A DNA stretch of 64,000 nt from Anopheles merus (GCF_017562075.2 NC_054083.1:8066768-8130767), one strand, 5' to 3'; shown: positions 1 through 13,643, counted from the stretch's first letter. A program made the numbers and translations. The notes: generated by a model not told the origin, from the sequence alone.

Positions 1-899
1 CTCTACATTTTTTTGTTTATAAAATTATTTAGTAGTCCAATTACACGCAAAACTGCGCTCGAAACAATTTAACGTGAAAAATATCGATTATGATCCGATA
101 TAGTTAAATCATTTTGACAGACGCATCACGACGTGCCTCGAAATAGAGTTTTTTTTACCTTGACGCTGTGTCGTGCGTCTTTAACGCATGCGTCTATCAA
201 ATCCCATACATTTTGGTAAAATCGCAACGCATTGCGTCGGAACAAGTACCGCACTCTAACACTATAACAAAAGTATGAATGTGTGTGTTAACTTTCAGCT
301 AGCGAATTCTATTTTGTCTGCTTGTAGTGGTTGGTATCATTTTAAACAAGATGATTTCAGTATTGTTTTCAATATGTTGTTATACAACAAGCAATAGAAC
401 TGAACTGTAATACAACATTTGAAAAAAAGAATCCTCTCAAACCATGCGGCAAGACCGGTTGAGGTGTTGGAATTACAGCACATTTTGATTGAAAATATTG
501 ATAGGATTTTAAAAATTCTAATTTTACTACGACATGTTATAAAACATTATTATGAACCTATAAGACAGTTTCATTCAAATATAACAAGAAATTCAAAAGC
601 TATAGGTCTCCAAAGCATGAAGATTTGCGTAATTAATGGACATTATTTTGCCAGAAAGAAGAAGTTTGGAAGCCAAAGAATAATGATGTAATTTGTTAAT
701 GCTATTATATAATCGAAAATTATCAAATGGCCATATCACCTCATTTGAAAAACAGCCAACCATTGAGAATCTTGACTCCAAATGGTAAAATCGATTAGCT
801 CAACAAGTTTTACCTTTTTTTGTTAATTTTGGGACTTATTGCTTATGTCATTTAAATTACAGAAATTCCATCCTTAGTTTGTAGAAATCCTCGTACTAT
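1..899. other. AT-rich sequence, no recognised gene
   Basis: No coding region is recognised. An open frame at 419-691 (90 codons, plus strand) is lysine- and isoleucine-rich and matches nothing I know; it lies upstream of the P-element relic and could be decayed N-terminal sequence, but I see no convincing THAP zinc finger. A stretch near 268-330 resembles two other places in the window (near 22735 and 36728), sharing a motif like GAATGTGTGYGTT followed by ACTTTC. Confidence 0.4.
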
Positions 900-1683
900 T
901 CCTGAACAGGAGCAAATGGACAGAGTAGATGAACATCAACGAATCAACGAGCTGCATGAAAGAAACGATAGCAAAAGTGCTTCAGATTTTTTCGATCTTG
1001 AAGCAAGTGTTTTAAGTAGTGATCAAGATAAAATTCAAAATCTTCAAGTTGTGATAGCAAAACTGACCGAAGAGATTGATTTCTGTAGAAAACTAAGAAA
1101 GGACAATTCATTCTTATTAAAACAGAAAAAATACTATTACAACAGAGCAAAAAACTTAAACTTCGAAATACCGTTTTAAAAAATTGGCTAATAATGCTTT
1201 AACAAACTACTATCCAACATCATAAAATAGTACCGTTGATGAAAAAAAAATTGAGTAAGACACTTTCTGGAAATCAAATCGATTTGATCCTGAAACGCAA
1301 AAAGCAAGTAAGGTGGACAAAAAAGGAGCTGCTTTAACGTTAGAGTATTTGGGGAAAAGGCCTTACATGTACATATATGACAGACGACATGCATTTCCTT
1401 CTTCAGGCAAGACCAACCATTCAATGTTATGTAAAATCAATCAGTATCAAGCAAGGAATGCTTGAAGATGTTTTGAATTTGATGTAATCTTACGCGAAAA
1501 CATTAATTCCAAGAGATCGTGAATGCGTAATTAGCTTTAATGTTGAATGAAAGTGACACATATATTAGAATACGATGTTGGTGCCGATGAAGTATTGGGT
1601 CCTCATAACTATCTTCAGGTTGTTATGACCCGAGGTATTTTTAACAAATGGAAACAAACTATTTTTGGGGCCCTTTCCGTCTG

Positions 1684-2194
1684 AAGCTCGTAGGCTGAAA
1701 TTTCAGCCTGTCAGCTGTTTGCAATGTATAGCAGTTTTCGAGCAGCTATCTAAGTGGGTATAATATACAGGTGGGCTTATCCCAAAGTATATGAATTTAG
1801 AATTTAGAAGACTGATTTTTATCGCTTCTGCTTCTCAATAAAGATTTTAAGAGTGTTTTGAGTATTTGTCAATCCTCTAGAAAGCTCGTTAGAGCAAAAG
1901 TTTTCACTCGTTCTGTCAAAAAGTGACATTCAAATTTGGTTATAAAACATGCTATGAGACCACCTGGACTACATACACTTTGATTCCAGATTCGATCACC
2001 TCATTTCTTTAATGAACCTTAGGATAAATGTAAACAAAACCGTGTTTTCGAGCAGGTACTCGAATCTAATTCTAACTTTGTGGCTAGAATAATCTGGACT
2101 GAAAATTGCAGGCTAGTTTTTTGTGTGGTTTTGTATGGAGTGTTTACATGATTTCCGCCTCCAAATGTCAAACCCCATACAAAAAACTAACTAG
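1684..2194. mobile_element. Short non-coding insertion inside the P relic
   Basis: P-element homology stops at about 1680 (GIFNKWKQTIF) and resumes at about 2195 (FDQKMTKDN), so roughly 510 bp are inserted. GGGGCCCTTT on the left and GGCCCCCTTT on the right may be an imperfect duplication of about 8 bp. Inside are a perfect palindrome (GGCTGAAATTTCAGCC, from 1693), an inverted pair near 2112-2200 built on CTAGTTTTTTGT, and a block at 1890-1990 that recurs at 7893-7990. No coding capacity is seen. It is probably a MITE or two nested short elements. Confidence 0.55.
1890..1990 (+). repeat. Dispersed repeat copy A (GAGACCACCTGG block)
   Basis: Shares an ordered series of motifs with 7893-7990: GTTTTCAC, CTGTCAA, a GACRTTCAA block, TATAAAA, then GCTATGAGACCACCTGG and CATACxCTTTGGAT. 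The two copies have the same orientation. This copy lies in the insertion that splits the P relic. Confidence 0.65.
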
Positions 2195-4319
2195 AATCGT
2201 GAAGGCCCCCTTTATTGGTTTTGACCAAAAGATGACGAAAGACAACATTTTATCCTTGAATAAAAAATTAAGTGAACGCATGATAATCGTGGTTGCAATT
2301 GTCAACGACAATTGTCAAACAAACATTTCATGTTGGAGAGATTTGGGAGCTCACGATAAAACCAAACCATACTTCAATTATCCGGTTATCAACAAAAATG
2401 TACAAGAATTTCCCGACGCACCACATTTGATAAAATTACTACGAAATTGGTTGATTGATACAGGATTTAATCACAAAGGAAGCATAATAACGGCAGATCC
2501 ATTACGAAAACTAATAGAAGAACGCAAGGATGCTGAAATAACACCGTTATTTAAATTAAATGAAAATCATATAACAATGTCATGTCAATGTCACCACAAG
2601 AACGGCAAAACGTACGACGAGCGGTCCAATTATTTTCACATACTACAGCCACTGCTTTGAGGCGATATCAAATTATGCTTCTCAGACTTTGGAAGAATTT
2701 ATCGAAACAGTGAACTGCTGGTTTAGCATATCAAATTCTTATTCTCCTTGGGCTAAAACAGCGTACAAAAGATCGCACACGGAGAAAGAAGAACAAGAAA
2801 AGTCGTTAGAAAAAATGTACGAACTTATATCTATCATGACTGCCTTAAACAAAACAAGCATGCAGACCTTTCAGAAATCGATTCTGATGCACATCACTTC
2901 TCTCAAAATGCTGTGCAAAGATATGCAAAAAAAAACAAGTAGATTTTATTTCTACGCGTAAGGTAATTTTGTACTACATATCCTTTCTGATTTGCATAAC
3001 TGATTTTTTCAAGCCTTTTTTATTTGACAGTTGAATCAAGATATATAAGAGAACTTTGTTTCCCAATTGCGACAAAAAGGTGGGGTATACGCTCACGCAT
3101 CACCATTGAGTTGTCTGCATAGTCATCAGAAAATCTCCAACGATACTTATTTATCAAATAAATCTGGAGGCAAACCGAAATACGAGATTTGGGGAAAATA
3201 TGTGCCTAATGGAGCAGCATGAAAACGCAACCGAAGATTGTTTGTCTGAACAAAATCAAGATTTTATGTCTGTAACTCTATTTGCTGAAGCAGACGAAAT
3301 TCGAGATTTACCAGACAATGCATTAAATGCACATGAAATGGATGATGAAAGTGAAATCCTTAGTACCATCAGTTCCACCATTCCAGATCTACTAGAACAA
3401 GATAGTGATGGGTTTGAATATGAAGGTTTGAATATGGGGTACTTAGGAAAAAAGAATTCACAAAAAAACATCCGCACATTGATCAAGGGACATATTCATT
3501 CATAATAACCAGCGATCATAACTACAGCAAACCACCATCATTTGTGAAACACTTATCCACGGCAGGATTGTTTGTTCCATCTCATTCTTTTTTGGTACAG
3601 AGTACCCGATGGTACTCTGGACAAAAAGTCAGGAATAGTAAAAACGGCTGTAAATACAATTTAAAAAAATATACCAAGTTTACCCGTAGACATGATTGAA
3701 TGCTTTATGATGCTAGGTGTGAGATTAAGAATTAAACACACCAATCTTAAAGTAGCAAATAAATAGCTGTTGAGATCTTAGCGAAAAGAGCATAAAGCAG
3801 CAAAAAAAAATTGAAAAAATATCAATGAATGAATAATTTTGAAAATTAATATGTATTATTGTTTTACTTTGATTAAATCATACAGATGTATAACGACAAC
3901 ACAACGAATTGGTAGACGATGGGGCAAGATCGTAAATACTTTTAGACACTTCCGCAACAGCCCAAGCAATCATAGCGGTTGATAAGTTGTGACTGGCATC
4001 GACGTTATATAACGTTACTGGTAACTGGTAACTGTACCAGTATTCGGCAGTTTACCTGTTTTCGGGAGGGTAACTAAAAACGTAAAATTACGCAAAAACG
4101 CGTTGAATATAGCCTTAGGAATTTAAAAATGACGATAAACAAGTATTTTTTACTTTAAATGCTGAAAAAAAATGTACACGGTAAATGTTGATTTTTGACA
4201 GATCAATGTTGTGGGCTTTGCCAGCATGCAATTTTTAATCAATAATTTTTTTTAGTAGCAAATCCAGAGACGGAAAAGGCAGCTGTTTAAAGACAATATT
4301 CATCGATATTTTTATCAAA

Positions 4320-6535
4320 ATGAAGAATAAAATGAAACCGTGCGACGAAAATGCAATCCGTGACTGTATTAACATAATAAAAAACACCAATGGGAGCTTC
4401 TCTGCAGCCTGCAGGCGATTTAAAATCCCGCGAACAACCATTCAGTATCGACTTACTTCCCAGGGACAATTAGGTACAACCAAAAGCCCGAAATCTATTT
4501 TGTCGATTGGTGAAGAAAAATAAATTTCGTCGTGGATAATCCAAATGCAACGACGTGGGTTTCATGTTTCACGTACCATTTTAGTAAGAAAAATTGCAGA
4601 TTACCTAACATCGAATTCAAGCACTACACCATGTAAGGATAACCTACCTGGTATGCTACTTATTGCAAGCTTAATTCATATTCCATGACTTTTTAAATTA
4701 ATTTACGTGTGCATTTTTATTGTACAGGAAGAAAATTGTTTGATGCATTTTTAAGGCCCAATCCTGGAATAACGTTTCGTAAACCCGAATCTGTATCGTC
4801 GGCAAGCAGTAAGATCAGTGAAAAAGATATAAGAGGCTGGTTTAATTCAGTTAGCACGTGGCTGATAGAGAATGATTTGGGTGATGTTTTGCAAGATCCT
4901 TCAAGAATTTTCAATGGAGACGAAGCAATTTTTTACATGCATCCGAAATCCAAAGAAGTTCTCGCCCAAAAAGGATCCCGGAATGTATACGAAATCAAAA
5001 AGGCACAAGGGAAACAAAATATAATAGTGATGGTTTCGTTCAACGCCAGTGGATTACTTGTGCATCCACTTGTGATATTTCCGGGACAGCGATTGAGAAA
5101 AGACATTTTGCAAGGATTTCCATCTACATGGGGTATAGGACAAAGTGAACGGGGGTGGATGGATATTCACAATTTTAGAGACTACATTGAACAGGTCTTT
5201 CATCCATGTTTAGTGAAACAAGGTGTAAAGTTTCCAGTTCTTTTATTTGTTGATGTTCATGTCTCACACAAATCGATTGAAGTTGCTGATGTTTGCCAAT
5301 CGCTTGATATAATTTTAATAGCTTTATATCCAAACACAACTCATATAACCCAGCCCGCTGATGTAGCTGTGTTCAAACCCCTTAAAGATGCTTGGAGGTC
5401 TTGATTAGAACAATGGCCTTTTCAAAATCCATCAAAAAATTTCACCCTCAATAACTTCGGCCAGATTCTAAAGATAGCAATGGAAACAGGTTTCAAAACA
5501 AACAGTATAAAAAACGGATTCCGTGCATGCGGATTGTATCCTTTTGATCCTGATCACGTAGACTATACAAAATGTTTAAACAAAATACCGCTATCATCTA
5601 CAAATACCGATAATGACACAAGTACTCTAAATATTCCAGAACATGCAGAAGATTCCAGACCCGTCACACTTCTCCTCTCCAAAATTTCTGAACAATTTGC
5701 TTCGATTCCGATTCAAAAATTATGTCATGCATTAGACATAATAGGCAAAAATACAGATAAAAAGATTACAGAGACAGAAATAAAAAAAAATATCTCGCCT
5801 CGAAAGCTGTATTAAATACTACTACATATAATGCATCAATCCATACATAACAATAAAACCTGATACTGAGGACTTGAACACCGAAGATATTGAAGCATTT
5901 CACATACAAACCCCAGACGATTACAACATTGAAACGGAGCCACCATCTGGAAGGGATAATGAGCCACATCCAGAACACTCTCAACACATACATAACGAAA
6001 AATTTCCAAGTCCATCATATAACGCCCAGCAAAACACGTGGAATTTAAATAGTGAAAATTACTCCACCATAGTAGATCATCTCAAAGAACAATGCATTAA
6101 GCAAGAAACACTTACTATGGAACTAGTTGAACCAGCAATAGCAGAACAAAACATCGAAGTTGAAGCCTTTGAGAAAAATCTGTTTGAAGGACAAAGCCCT
6201 CCCATTTAAATGTTCTATTCCTCATAATGAAAACTTGCCATTTTCGAAAGCTTTTGATTTGCCTTCTGCACCTTGCCATAGCCAAAAACACCGTAATTTT
6301 AAGTTACGATACCACCCAGTTCTTACAGCAGGAGAACGGCTACAACAACTTAACATTGAGGAAAAGGAAAAAAACGGCAGCTAGAAGAAAGTAAATTAAA
6401 AGCTTTACAACGTCAGAATGCTAAAGAACTGCGGGAAGCGGAGAAAACGGCGAAGAAAGAAGCTCGGTTGCTTAAAAAAGTAGAAAAGGACAAAGAAAAA
6501 CAATCAAAAAAGCGTATTAAAATACGTAAACAATA
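4320..6535 (+). pseudogene. pogo-like DDE transposase, interrupted
   Basis: The first open segment (4320-4520) is a pipsqueak-type helix-turn-helix (INIIKNTNGSFSAACRRFKIP, then TTIQYRL). A gap with stops follows. The DDE_1 (CENP-B/pogo) catalytic domain is at 4709-5404: FNGDEAIF carries the first Asp, FVDVHVSH the second (the usual motif is DGHxSH, so Gly has become Val), and HITQPADVAVFKPLK the third. After a TGA at 5403 the same frame continues into NGFRACGLYPFDPDHVDYTKCL (5480-5815), typical of this family. A lysine-rich coiled tail ends at a TAA near 6535. Several stops and at least one frame change make it non-functional. It acted in nuclear cut-and-paste transposition. Confidence 0.8.
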
Positions 6536-6984
6536 AACGTACCTATTAACCTTATGAACCTTAACAGTTACAGTATTTTCTTTTAATCCATTTTTGTATA
6601 AGGTATTATAGGTTACGCAATTCAACATTTATTCCGGTCTTTGAGTTTTAAAAGTAACTGATATGAATGTTACATGAATTAATTGATGAAATCTTTATAA
6701 GTTGTTCACTTGTTCAAACAAACGAGCTATTGCCTAAAACTGATATTTTTTTCTTTCACCGCCTGGCTGTCTCTTTTCTTCAGCGCCTACTTAGTTTGTA
6801 ACTCACATCAAAGTGACATAAAAATTGCCAGCAAAATGCCCAAAATGGCCAACATAAAATCAATAATTTAAGTATTCTTTAACACAAATCTTAAAGAACT
6901 GTAAAACTGTTTTAAACATTTTGTCTACCTTTTGGCATTATTAAAAACATTTACCGGGTGACATAGACATAGACGGTTCTTCGC

Positions 6985-7050
6985 GTTGCCGAAAATAGGA
7001 GCACAGCCTGCCGTAAATAGTACCAAACTGCCGAAAATAGGAACAAAAAC
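6985..7050. repeat. Subterminal repeats of the pogo-like element
   Basis: Two direct copies of a word like TGCCGAAAATAGGA with a related CTGCCGTAAATAG between them. They match, in inverted form, the left terminal repeat (TTCGGCAGTTT at 4043). Subterminal transposase-binding repeats are common in DNA transposons; a binding role here is inferred. Confidence 0.5.
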
Positions 7051-7231
7051 AGTGTTTGCATTTTCATGAATATCGCTAGAAAATGCATTTGAAACGGGAA
7101 ATAAAAAATAGCACAACATAATAAGATAGTTTATCGTCCATAATAATGTCACTTTCAAGAAAAATAATAAACATTATAAGTGTACGAGCTGTTTTAGTGA
7201 TACTGCTGCACTAACCTGCCCAATACTGGTA

Positions 7232-8160
7232 AATTTACCCTATTATATAATTTAAAAACTTCGAATTTTTTTTATAAATACAATTAATTTGTAGTTTATC
7301 TATGAACCATGAAAACAATTTTAAAACTAAGTAATGATTCTTTTCTGGTTCAAAATCTCTCAAGCCACCAGAAACTTCAGGAAGGTGTACTGTTCCATGA
7401 CCGCTAAGAATTTTCACACAATCTGTCTTTACTTCTTTTATGTGTCTCCATCATTCCATGAATTCATTTAGAAGGACAGCACTACACCGAAAAATTAAAT
7501 ATTCGTTGTTCCATGGCGTAAAGATGTTTTTTTTTGTTTATGAATGTTCCAAAATATTCGCTTGTCTCCACAACTCGATAATGGATCTTCGTTAGCTTTG
7601 CGCTTCTCAGAGAAAACGGCCAACGACCAACGATTTGTATCTACCTATACAAGTAAATAAATAGAAAATAACAGAAAATATGAGAATCACACAATATCAA
7701 TTATGTGTAGACAATAATGATTGCAGTCCCTTAATAATCGCCAAAAACACATTTCTTTTCCTAATTTACTTTTTCAATTCTAAATCATCTTACTTTCAAC
7801 AAAATAAGTTATGATTTCCAACAGTTTTGTTCCAATTGCTAGCCACCGGAATTTTGTTTTGCTATTCATCAATAAGGGATGTGTGTGTCAGATATGTTTT
7901 CACCCGTCCTGTCAAGGTTTGACGTTCAACTTTTGCTATAAAAAACAGGCTATGAGACCACCTGGTCTTCATACTCTTTGGATGAGGAAACTACCCCAAG
8001 CGGAAATCGTGCACGAAATATCAATCGAAAACACAGCCGAAAAGTAACATATTTACTCGCTTGGAACCAAGCTGTACCCAAACACTCCCCAGTCAGCCTT
8101 CTGTTAATTTACCCTTTCGAGCAGTTTTGTGTCTGTCATAACGGTAATTTAAGAGCAATT
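7232..8160. other. AT-rich non-coding, with dispersed repeat copy B
   Basis: No gene is recognised. The block at 7893-7990 is the second copy of the GAGACCACCTGG repeat described at 1890-1990, which suggests a MITE family with at least two members here. The short open frames show no family resemblance. Confidence 0.45.
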
Positions 8161-9749
8161 TAGCGGTACGAATTGTTGTCGTTTGTTGCAGTAAAAAGAA
8201 ATAAATAAGAACAAAAAAAGTATTGTTTTAATGATCTTTTAGTGCAAGAAGACGTCGGCGGTGTGTTCAAAACTGTTAAATGAAAAAAACAGCCGAGAAA
8301 TTGCGTTTATTAATGCTACTATAATTAATGTGCATCACCTTCTCCGGGTGAAGCGGCTGTTCAAGTCGAGTTTGCTAAAAAAACATTGTAATCGTTCACT
8401 TATAGTTAAGGAAAATGATTAAATATAACCATTGAACTGTAATAAAATAAATTTCGTGTTAGTTATCAACAATTTGGCCGAAAAAAATAAAACAAAATAG
8501 AGGAACCCGTTGCGCAAAGCGACGGAAGAAATCATGCCGTTCGGAGAATTTTATCATGCCATCTTTTTCCCTCCAACCGCAAATTTGTCAAGCAGCTCGT
8601 CGAGCTACCCGTCCCTGGCTCCGCCTCATACCCCTCGCCTGAGCACGCTGTCGAAGGTTTAGTTGTGTTGGTGCGTCAGACGGCCAATCGCTGTCAGCCG
8701 TCGTCCGTGCTTTTTCCCTCCATAGCGCTATCTCTTTCTCGCGTGTGGTCAATGCTGATGAGCTGCTGTGGCGCTTAAAAAAACCGTTAACAAACATTGC
8801 GGCGATGAAGTTGCATTTTCTCAAATCAAACCAAAAAAGCGCAATGAGTTCAAACGCTGCAATGTAAAAATGACTACGGAATTGCTAGCTCACGCTGGAG
8901 GGTTTGTTGTGCATCGCGCAGAACTCTAATTCGCATTGACACGTTCAGCCCGGCGCTGATTTTCATCAACTTTCCTTTCCACCGGCATCTAGAACGCAAG
9001 CTGATTGTGAAACCGGTATACTGGAAAGTTCATTGGTAGTCCCTGGGACATGTCATCGTGCTGAACGTGTTAAGCATTAAGCATAACTTTGTTACCCTAA
9101 GCTTTTGCTTTCGTATGCTGTAGATTACATAGATATCCTGAGCCGTCTGCGCAAGGGTGTGAGCGTGCGTGTGTGTGCAACACTTTCGCCAAATGTGCTT
9201 TCTTCCGGAATGTTATGATCCATCGCTCAAAGAAAGGAAGGTGTTCATGAAAAGCGGAAAGACGAATTGAGGCCCCTGTCAATGGTAACTGATGACCGGG
9301 AGGAGGGAGTACTGACACACAGACAGCTGTGCAGGATATCCTACAGAGGAAGATTGAACAGTATACTTAAATTTCCAGCGGATGAGGGGGGGGGGGGGGT
9401 GTGGCCATAGGACCCCTACAATCATCGGTCACAGGCCCTAAAATTGTTGTCGCCATCGGGGGGAGGGGAGGTGCAAATGGTTCTCCAGCCACGGAGCCCT
9501 AACAACCATCTTTCCGGGGACCCTTGCCGCTAATAATCTGTCCACTTGTAGACATACGGCATACTACAGACTAGAGATCTTCGGTGACCGCCTAGTCCGC
9601 CTACCGTTAGATCCACCGCTGGTTCATGACGGTGTTTTTTTACTGTGGAGGTGTTTTTTTTTACAGTGGAGGTGCATCCTTCCCTCTGCCTGCTGCGTAT
9701 GCACCGGGCAGGAGACAGTGTGGCAGTATGCAAGTTGCACACTGGATAG
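8161..9749. other. Unassigned sequence, no supported gene
   Basis: Less AT-rich than its surroundings and without obvious terminal repeats, so it may be unique chromosomal DNA. The open frames at 8588-8824 and 9097-9318 (minus) are short and look like chance. A run of G lies at 9387-9400, and two short T-rich near-repeats containing TTACWGTGGAGGTG lie near 9640-9680. Confidence 0.35.
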
Positions 9750-9945
9750 GAGTGGGCCCGTAGCACCGTCATCATTCCGCACATCTGCATGCCCGTCGTG
9801 GGTTCTAATAGCGTATGTACCGTTCGCCGTTGCAAGGGGTTAGTCACCGGCTCCGACTACGTGGTACTCAAGTCCTGAAAAGGCCGGCATGATCGCGTTG
9901 GCTATTACGCCAATAATAATAAAAATAATAATAATAATAAAAAGA
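9750..9945 (+). mobile_element. Candidate tRNA-derived SINE with AAT-rich tail
   Basis: The stretch CACCGTCATC...GCATGCCCGTCGTGGGTTC (about 9760-9810) aligns with the polymerase III head of the SINE200 copies in this window (CATGCCCGTCATGGGTTC), including the B-box-like GGGTTC. The rest differs, and it ends in an AATAATAATAAAAATAAT-type tail near 9912-9943. It is probably a related SINE family. No TSD was identified. Confidence 0.5.
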
Positions 9946-10675
<730 letters not shown>

Positions 10676-11755
10676 ACACACACGCACACATGCACGTACG
10701 CGCGAACGCGAGCACGCACGCCAGCACGCACCCACGAAAGCGCGCTCGCGAGCACGCACCCCCGAAGTCGCGCACGCGATCACGCTCCCTCCACTAAACC
10801 CCCCCCCCCTCCCGCACGAGCGAGTACGGCTACCTTATCGGAAGAAAGGCTGGTTCAGCTATCATGTATCGCATCCTCATCCCTAGCGCCGGGCGGGGTG
10901 GGGAATCGCGACATGATAGAGTGAACGGTCACTTTCCCCGCGCTGTGTGCATGTGTGTGTGTCGAGACCCAAAAACTCGAGACAGATTTCGGCAAATTAA
11001 AAAATAAATTATAACCACTATACACTGTGCTACATAATGCTTAGAAGGTCGTTGAAGCACCAAACATGTTCAAATTAAAAAATATTGGATTAGTGTCAGA
11101 CGTTTTCCTACGCTTGTTTGAAATTGGCTTCTTCCCCTTCGACTGGCATGGGCATCGAATGGTCTCATCAGCAGCGGCACGAAATAAAATAAACCATCAA
11201 TACACCGATAACACTTTGAATCCCAATCCAGCTTCTCCCACAGCGTCTCAAGGTCACACACAAATTAATAAATGCTAACCACCCACTGTTCGAGCAGCTA
11301 CGCGAATCGTGCAGATTTGAACTGCGGATCGGATCACATCCGTGCCCGTTCATGTACACATCTCTATCGATCTTCAATTAATAAATAGAGGGCGAAAAGG
11401 CTTTTTCTTTCTCTTCATCACAAGCAATTTCTTACAACGGCTTCGGTAATTATTAGCAGCAAAAACTAAAGAAAGAAAAGGAAACTTTATCCGAAAACTA
11501 TTCGCGACGAAACACCCACGTATAACAATACACAACCGCAATGCACATATATGAACCAACGTATACACCACAACACCCAATCAGCTGGCGGCGGAAAGCA
11601 CGGGCAGAAGCGCCGCAAGTACAAGTAAGGCAGGGCAAGGTGAGGGAGCGAGAAGAAGCGGACGAAAAACTGGTCGCCAATATTTTTAAATTTTTTGACC
11701 GTTTTTTTTGCTCCGCCGCCACAAATAGTTCGTCCATTTCGCCAATAGATGGCGC
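10676..11755. other. No recognised gene
   Basis: Starts with alternating purine-pyrimidine GC-rich DNA, then turns AT-rich. Overlapping open frames at 11066-11278, 11374-11580 and 11487-12008 show no domain, and their composition changes along the frame as expected for chance reading. Confidence 0.35.
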
Positions 11756-11870
11756 TAAACTTGCTCGACCCAGCGCAGGAATCGCTGAAGTCCAGCGCGG
11801 GAGACCAGCCAAAATCTGCGCTGGCCAGCGCAGATTTTGGTACATTTCCTGCGCTGGAAACTGCTCGAAT
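11756..11870. repeat. Fold-back repeat with 28 bp perfect palindrome
   Basis: AAAATCTGCGCTGG at 11811-11824 is followed directly by its reverse complement at 11825-11838. Outside it, CCAGCGCAGGAA (from 11769) pairs with TTCCTGCGCTGG (11846-11857), and CTCGA on the left with TCGAA on the right. The whole could form a cruciform or hairpin and is probably a small fold-back element. Confidence 0.7.
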
Positions 11871-12489
11871 TTGCGCAGCGGGAGCGGTAAAATAAAGGTA
11901 AATTAAGTCCGATTTGTCTAACTGGGTCTCACAGTTTGACAAGCGGTATAAAGACCCGCCAAGCAATTGACAGCGATTTGCGAGGGCGCGCGATGGCTCG
12001 CACGCCATACAAGTTCACAGCCCCAGAGCCCTCGCATTAAAGAGCTTGCGAGCCTAGGCAGTTTTTTCTACCCTAGTTTTAAAAGTTATAATTATAGCAC
12101 CCCGAGAGCAGATATAACATTGTAAATTATAACTTACTAAACACCTATATTTTGAGGTTTTATTTTGCAAAAATAAATAAAAAATAGAAAAAAGATCTCT
12201 TCGACAAATAACACAGCAAAAATAATTTATGAAAAAAAAAATAATATTTTTTTAAATATCTTAAGATTTCGAGCAGATGATATCACTTGCAACCCTCGCA
12301 ATGTTTGACGGGGATGTATGTGGGTTTTTTTTTCTTTATTTTTATAGAGACTTTGAGCTGGTTGGTCTATTTCGCCTATTTTAATAATATCATTAATTCT
12401 ATACTTAAAATCTAACATTCTTCTTTGCAAGAAGTTTGTGGCTTGCAAAATACCTCGGTTACTTTAAGCTATTGTCTGTTGATTTAATA
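11871..12489. other. AT-rich non-coding
   Basis: No gene is seen. The part from about 12227 on may be the 3' untranslated region of the minus-strand LINE fragment that starts at 12490. Confidence 0.35.
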
Positions 12490-13540
12490 AAAAAAAGTTG
12501 GTTATAGTTCTTTATAAAGGTTAGCGATACGAAAGAATTTTAAAAGTTTACGCTGGCAATCGCTGTCTTGTGAGAGGATGGTGTCGATGCTGTGGTCCAA
12601 TTTGCAAGTGATGCGTTCCGCAGAATATCCATGGCATTCGGTTAATATTTGACGGACGGTGATGTCGACGCCACAGAAACTGCATACTGGTGGGTTTGAT
12701 TTTTCCAATAAAAAGGTGAGGGTGAGCCGGGTGGGTCCTATCCGAAGTCGTGATGTCATGGGTTCGGTACATTGCAGAGATGTTGGATGTTCGGGTCGCG
12801 GGTGGTTCCAGATTCAAGTGCTTGAAGGACAATTGCAATGTCTGTGAAACGTGATCGGGTTTGTTTCTGCGTAGGCCTTCATCAGCAGCAATAGGGCTAT
12901 GGCTTCTGCGGTAAATATTTAAATATGGTCTGGTAGCCGGATGGCGCTATTGTCGATGCTGGAGTAGATTCCATAGCCAGAGGAACCGTTTTGTATTGAT
13001 CCGTCTGTAAATATGAGATGGTGGTAAAGGTATTTTGCTGTACAAGTTCATCAAAATGACGGTTAGCAATGACACTATTGCAACCAGCCCGAAGCTGATT
13101 TTTGATAGTCCAGTCTATTTGTGGTGGGCGGCAGTACATACCAGTGGTAATTACCAGTTTGGATGAGTTTGGTGACTGAGAGGAGTGTTTGATCTGTTAG
13201 CGTGGTGAATTCGGCGTTTGCCCTTTGGATAAGGGCATCGGCCTTGATGTTTTTCTCCATCATTCGTCCTGCAGTTGCTACTATCTTGTCGATTATGATG
13301 TGGTTGAAAGGTTGAAGTATGCTTTCACACAGAAGTGATGCTATGGATGATGATGATGATGACTATTTCCACTACTATTTCCATGCTGTAGAGGAGTTTT
13401 GGTAGAAGCCAGCTATTGATGATTTGAAGTTGGGTTTGGTGGGAATGTATGTATGTTTCATTCGCGCCTTTTCGCTCTCTCGAAGCCAATGAAGCGTTGA
13501 AGACTTTCATACTTGTGTGTTTCTCTGCGGCTGCCATGTT
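12490..13540 (-). pseudogene. LINE fragment: end of RT and RNase H domain
   Basis: Minus-strand remains of a non-LTR retrotransposon ORF2. From upstream: SHQTQLQIINSWLLPKLLYSMEI (13325-13537), typical of the region after the RT palm; then RNase H with HFDELVQQ and, in another frame, TDGSIQNGSSGYGIYS and FTAEAIALLLL (about 12880-13060); and a C-terminal segment, TSRLRIGPTRLTLTFLL, CSFCGVDITVRQILTEC, LLKFFRIANLYKEL (12502-12759). A C-terminal RNase H with this tail is found in I-related LINEs. Several frameshifts and 5' truncation make it dead. Confidence 0.75.
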
Positions 13541-13643
13541 ACATTTTTGGTTGCGTTTTTAATCAGTTGTGTTCGCTTTTATTTTAAATATAAACACCAA
13601 AAGTTTAAAACAATTTGTTTTGATAATATCTAGGAAGACAAGA

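Larger units (their letters stand above)
900..3770 (+). pseudogene. P-element-type transposase relic
   Basis: Decayed P-element transposase read in fragments on the plus strand. In order: a coiled-coil stretch (916-1179) like the leucine-zipper region; a linker (about 1255-1490) with RKKQVRWTKKE and SIKQGMLEDVLNLM; the RNase H-like core start (about 1549-1680) with HILEYDV, QVVMTRGIFNKWKQ; then, after an insertion, MTKDNILSLNKKLSER, VVAIVNDN, and FPDAPHLIKLLRNWLID (about 2215-2660); a segment with LEEFIETVNCWFSI (2689-2961); FVSQLRQKGGVYAHASPLS (about 3050-3120); and a C-terminal tail (about 3529-3770) with FVKHLSTAGLFVPSH and RLRIKHTNL ending at a stop near 3768. These match the order of the P family. 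The frame is broken by several frameshifts and stops, including one near 1550 at the expected first catalytic acid. The element termini were not located. Confidence 0.8.
4037..7229 (+). mobile_element. pogo/Tigger-like DNA transposon, full length but decayed
   Basis: A 3.2 kb element bounded by imperfect inverted repeats: CCAGTATTCGGCAGTTTAC at 4037 and, read on the minus strand from 7229, CCAGTATTGGGCAGGTTAG. Both sides are flanked by TA (4035-4036 and 7230-7231), the duplication expected for the Tc1/mariner/pogo group. Subterminal copies of the same word (TGCCGAAAATAGG, near 6987 and 7027) lie near the right end. It carries a broken pogo-type transposase gene at 4320-6535. Confidence 0.75.

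Noticed and set aside
11487..12008. 173-codon minus frame as a possible host gene
   Set aside because: It crosses a fold-back palindrome, changes composition along its length and resembles no family.
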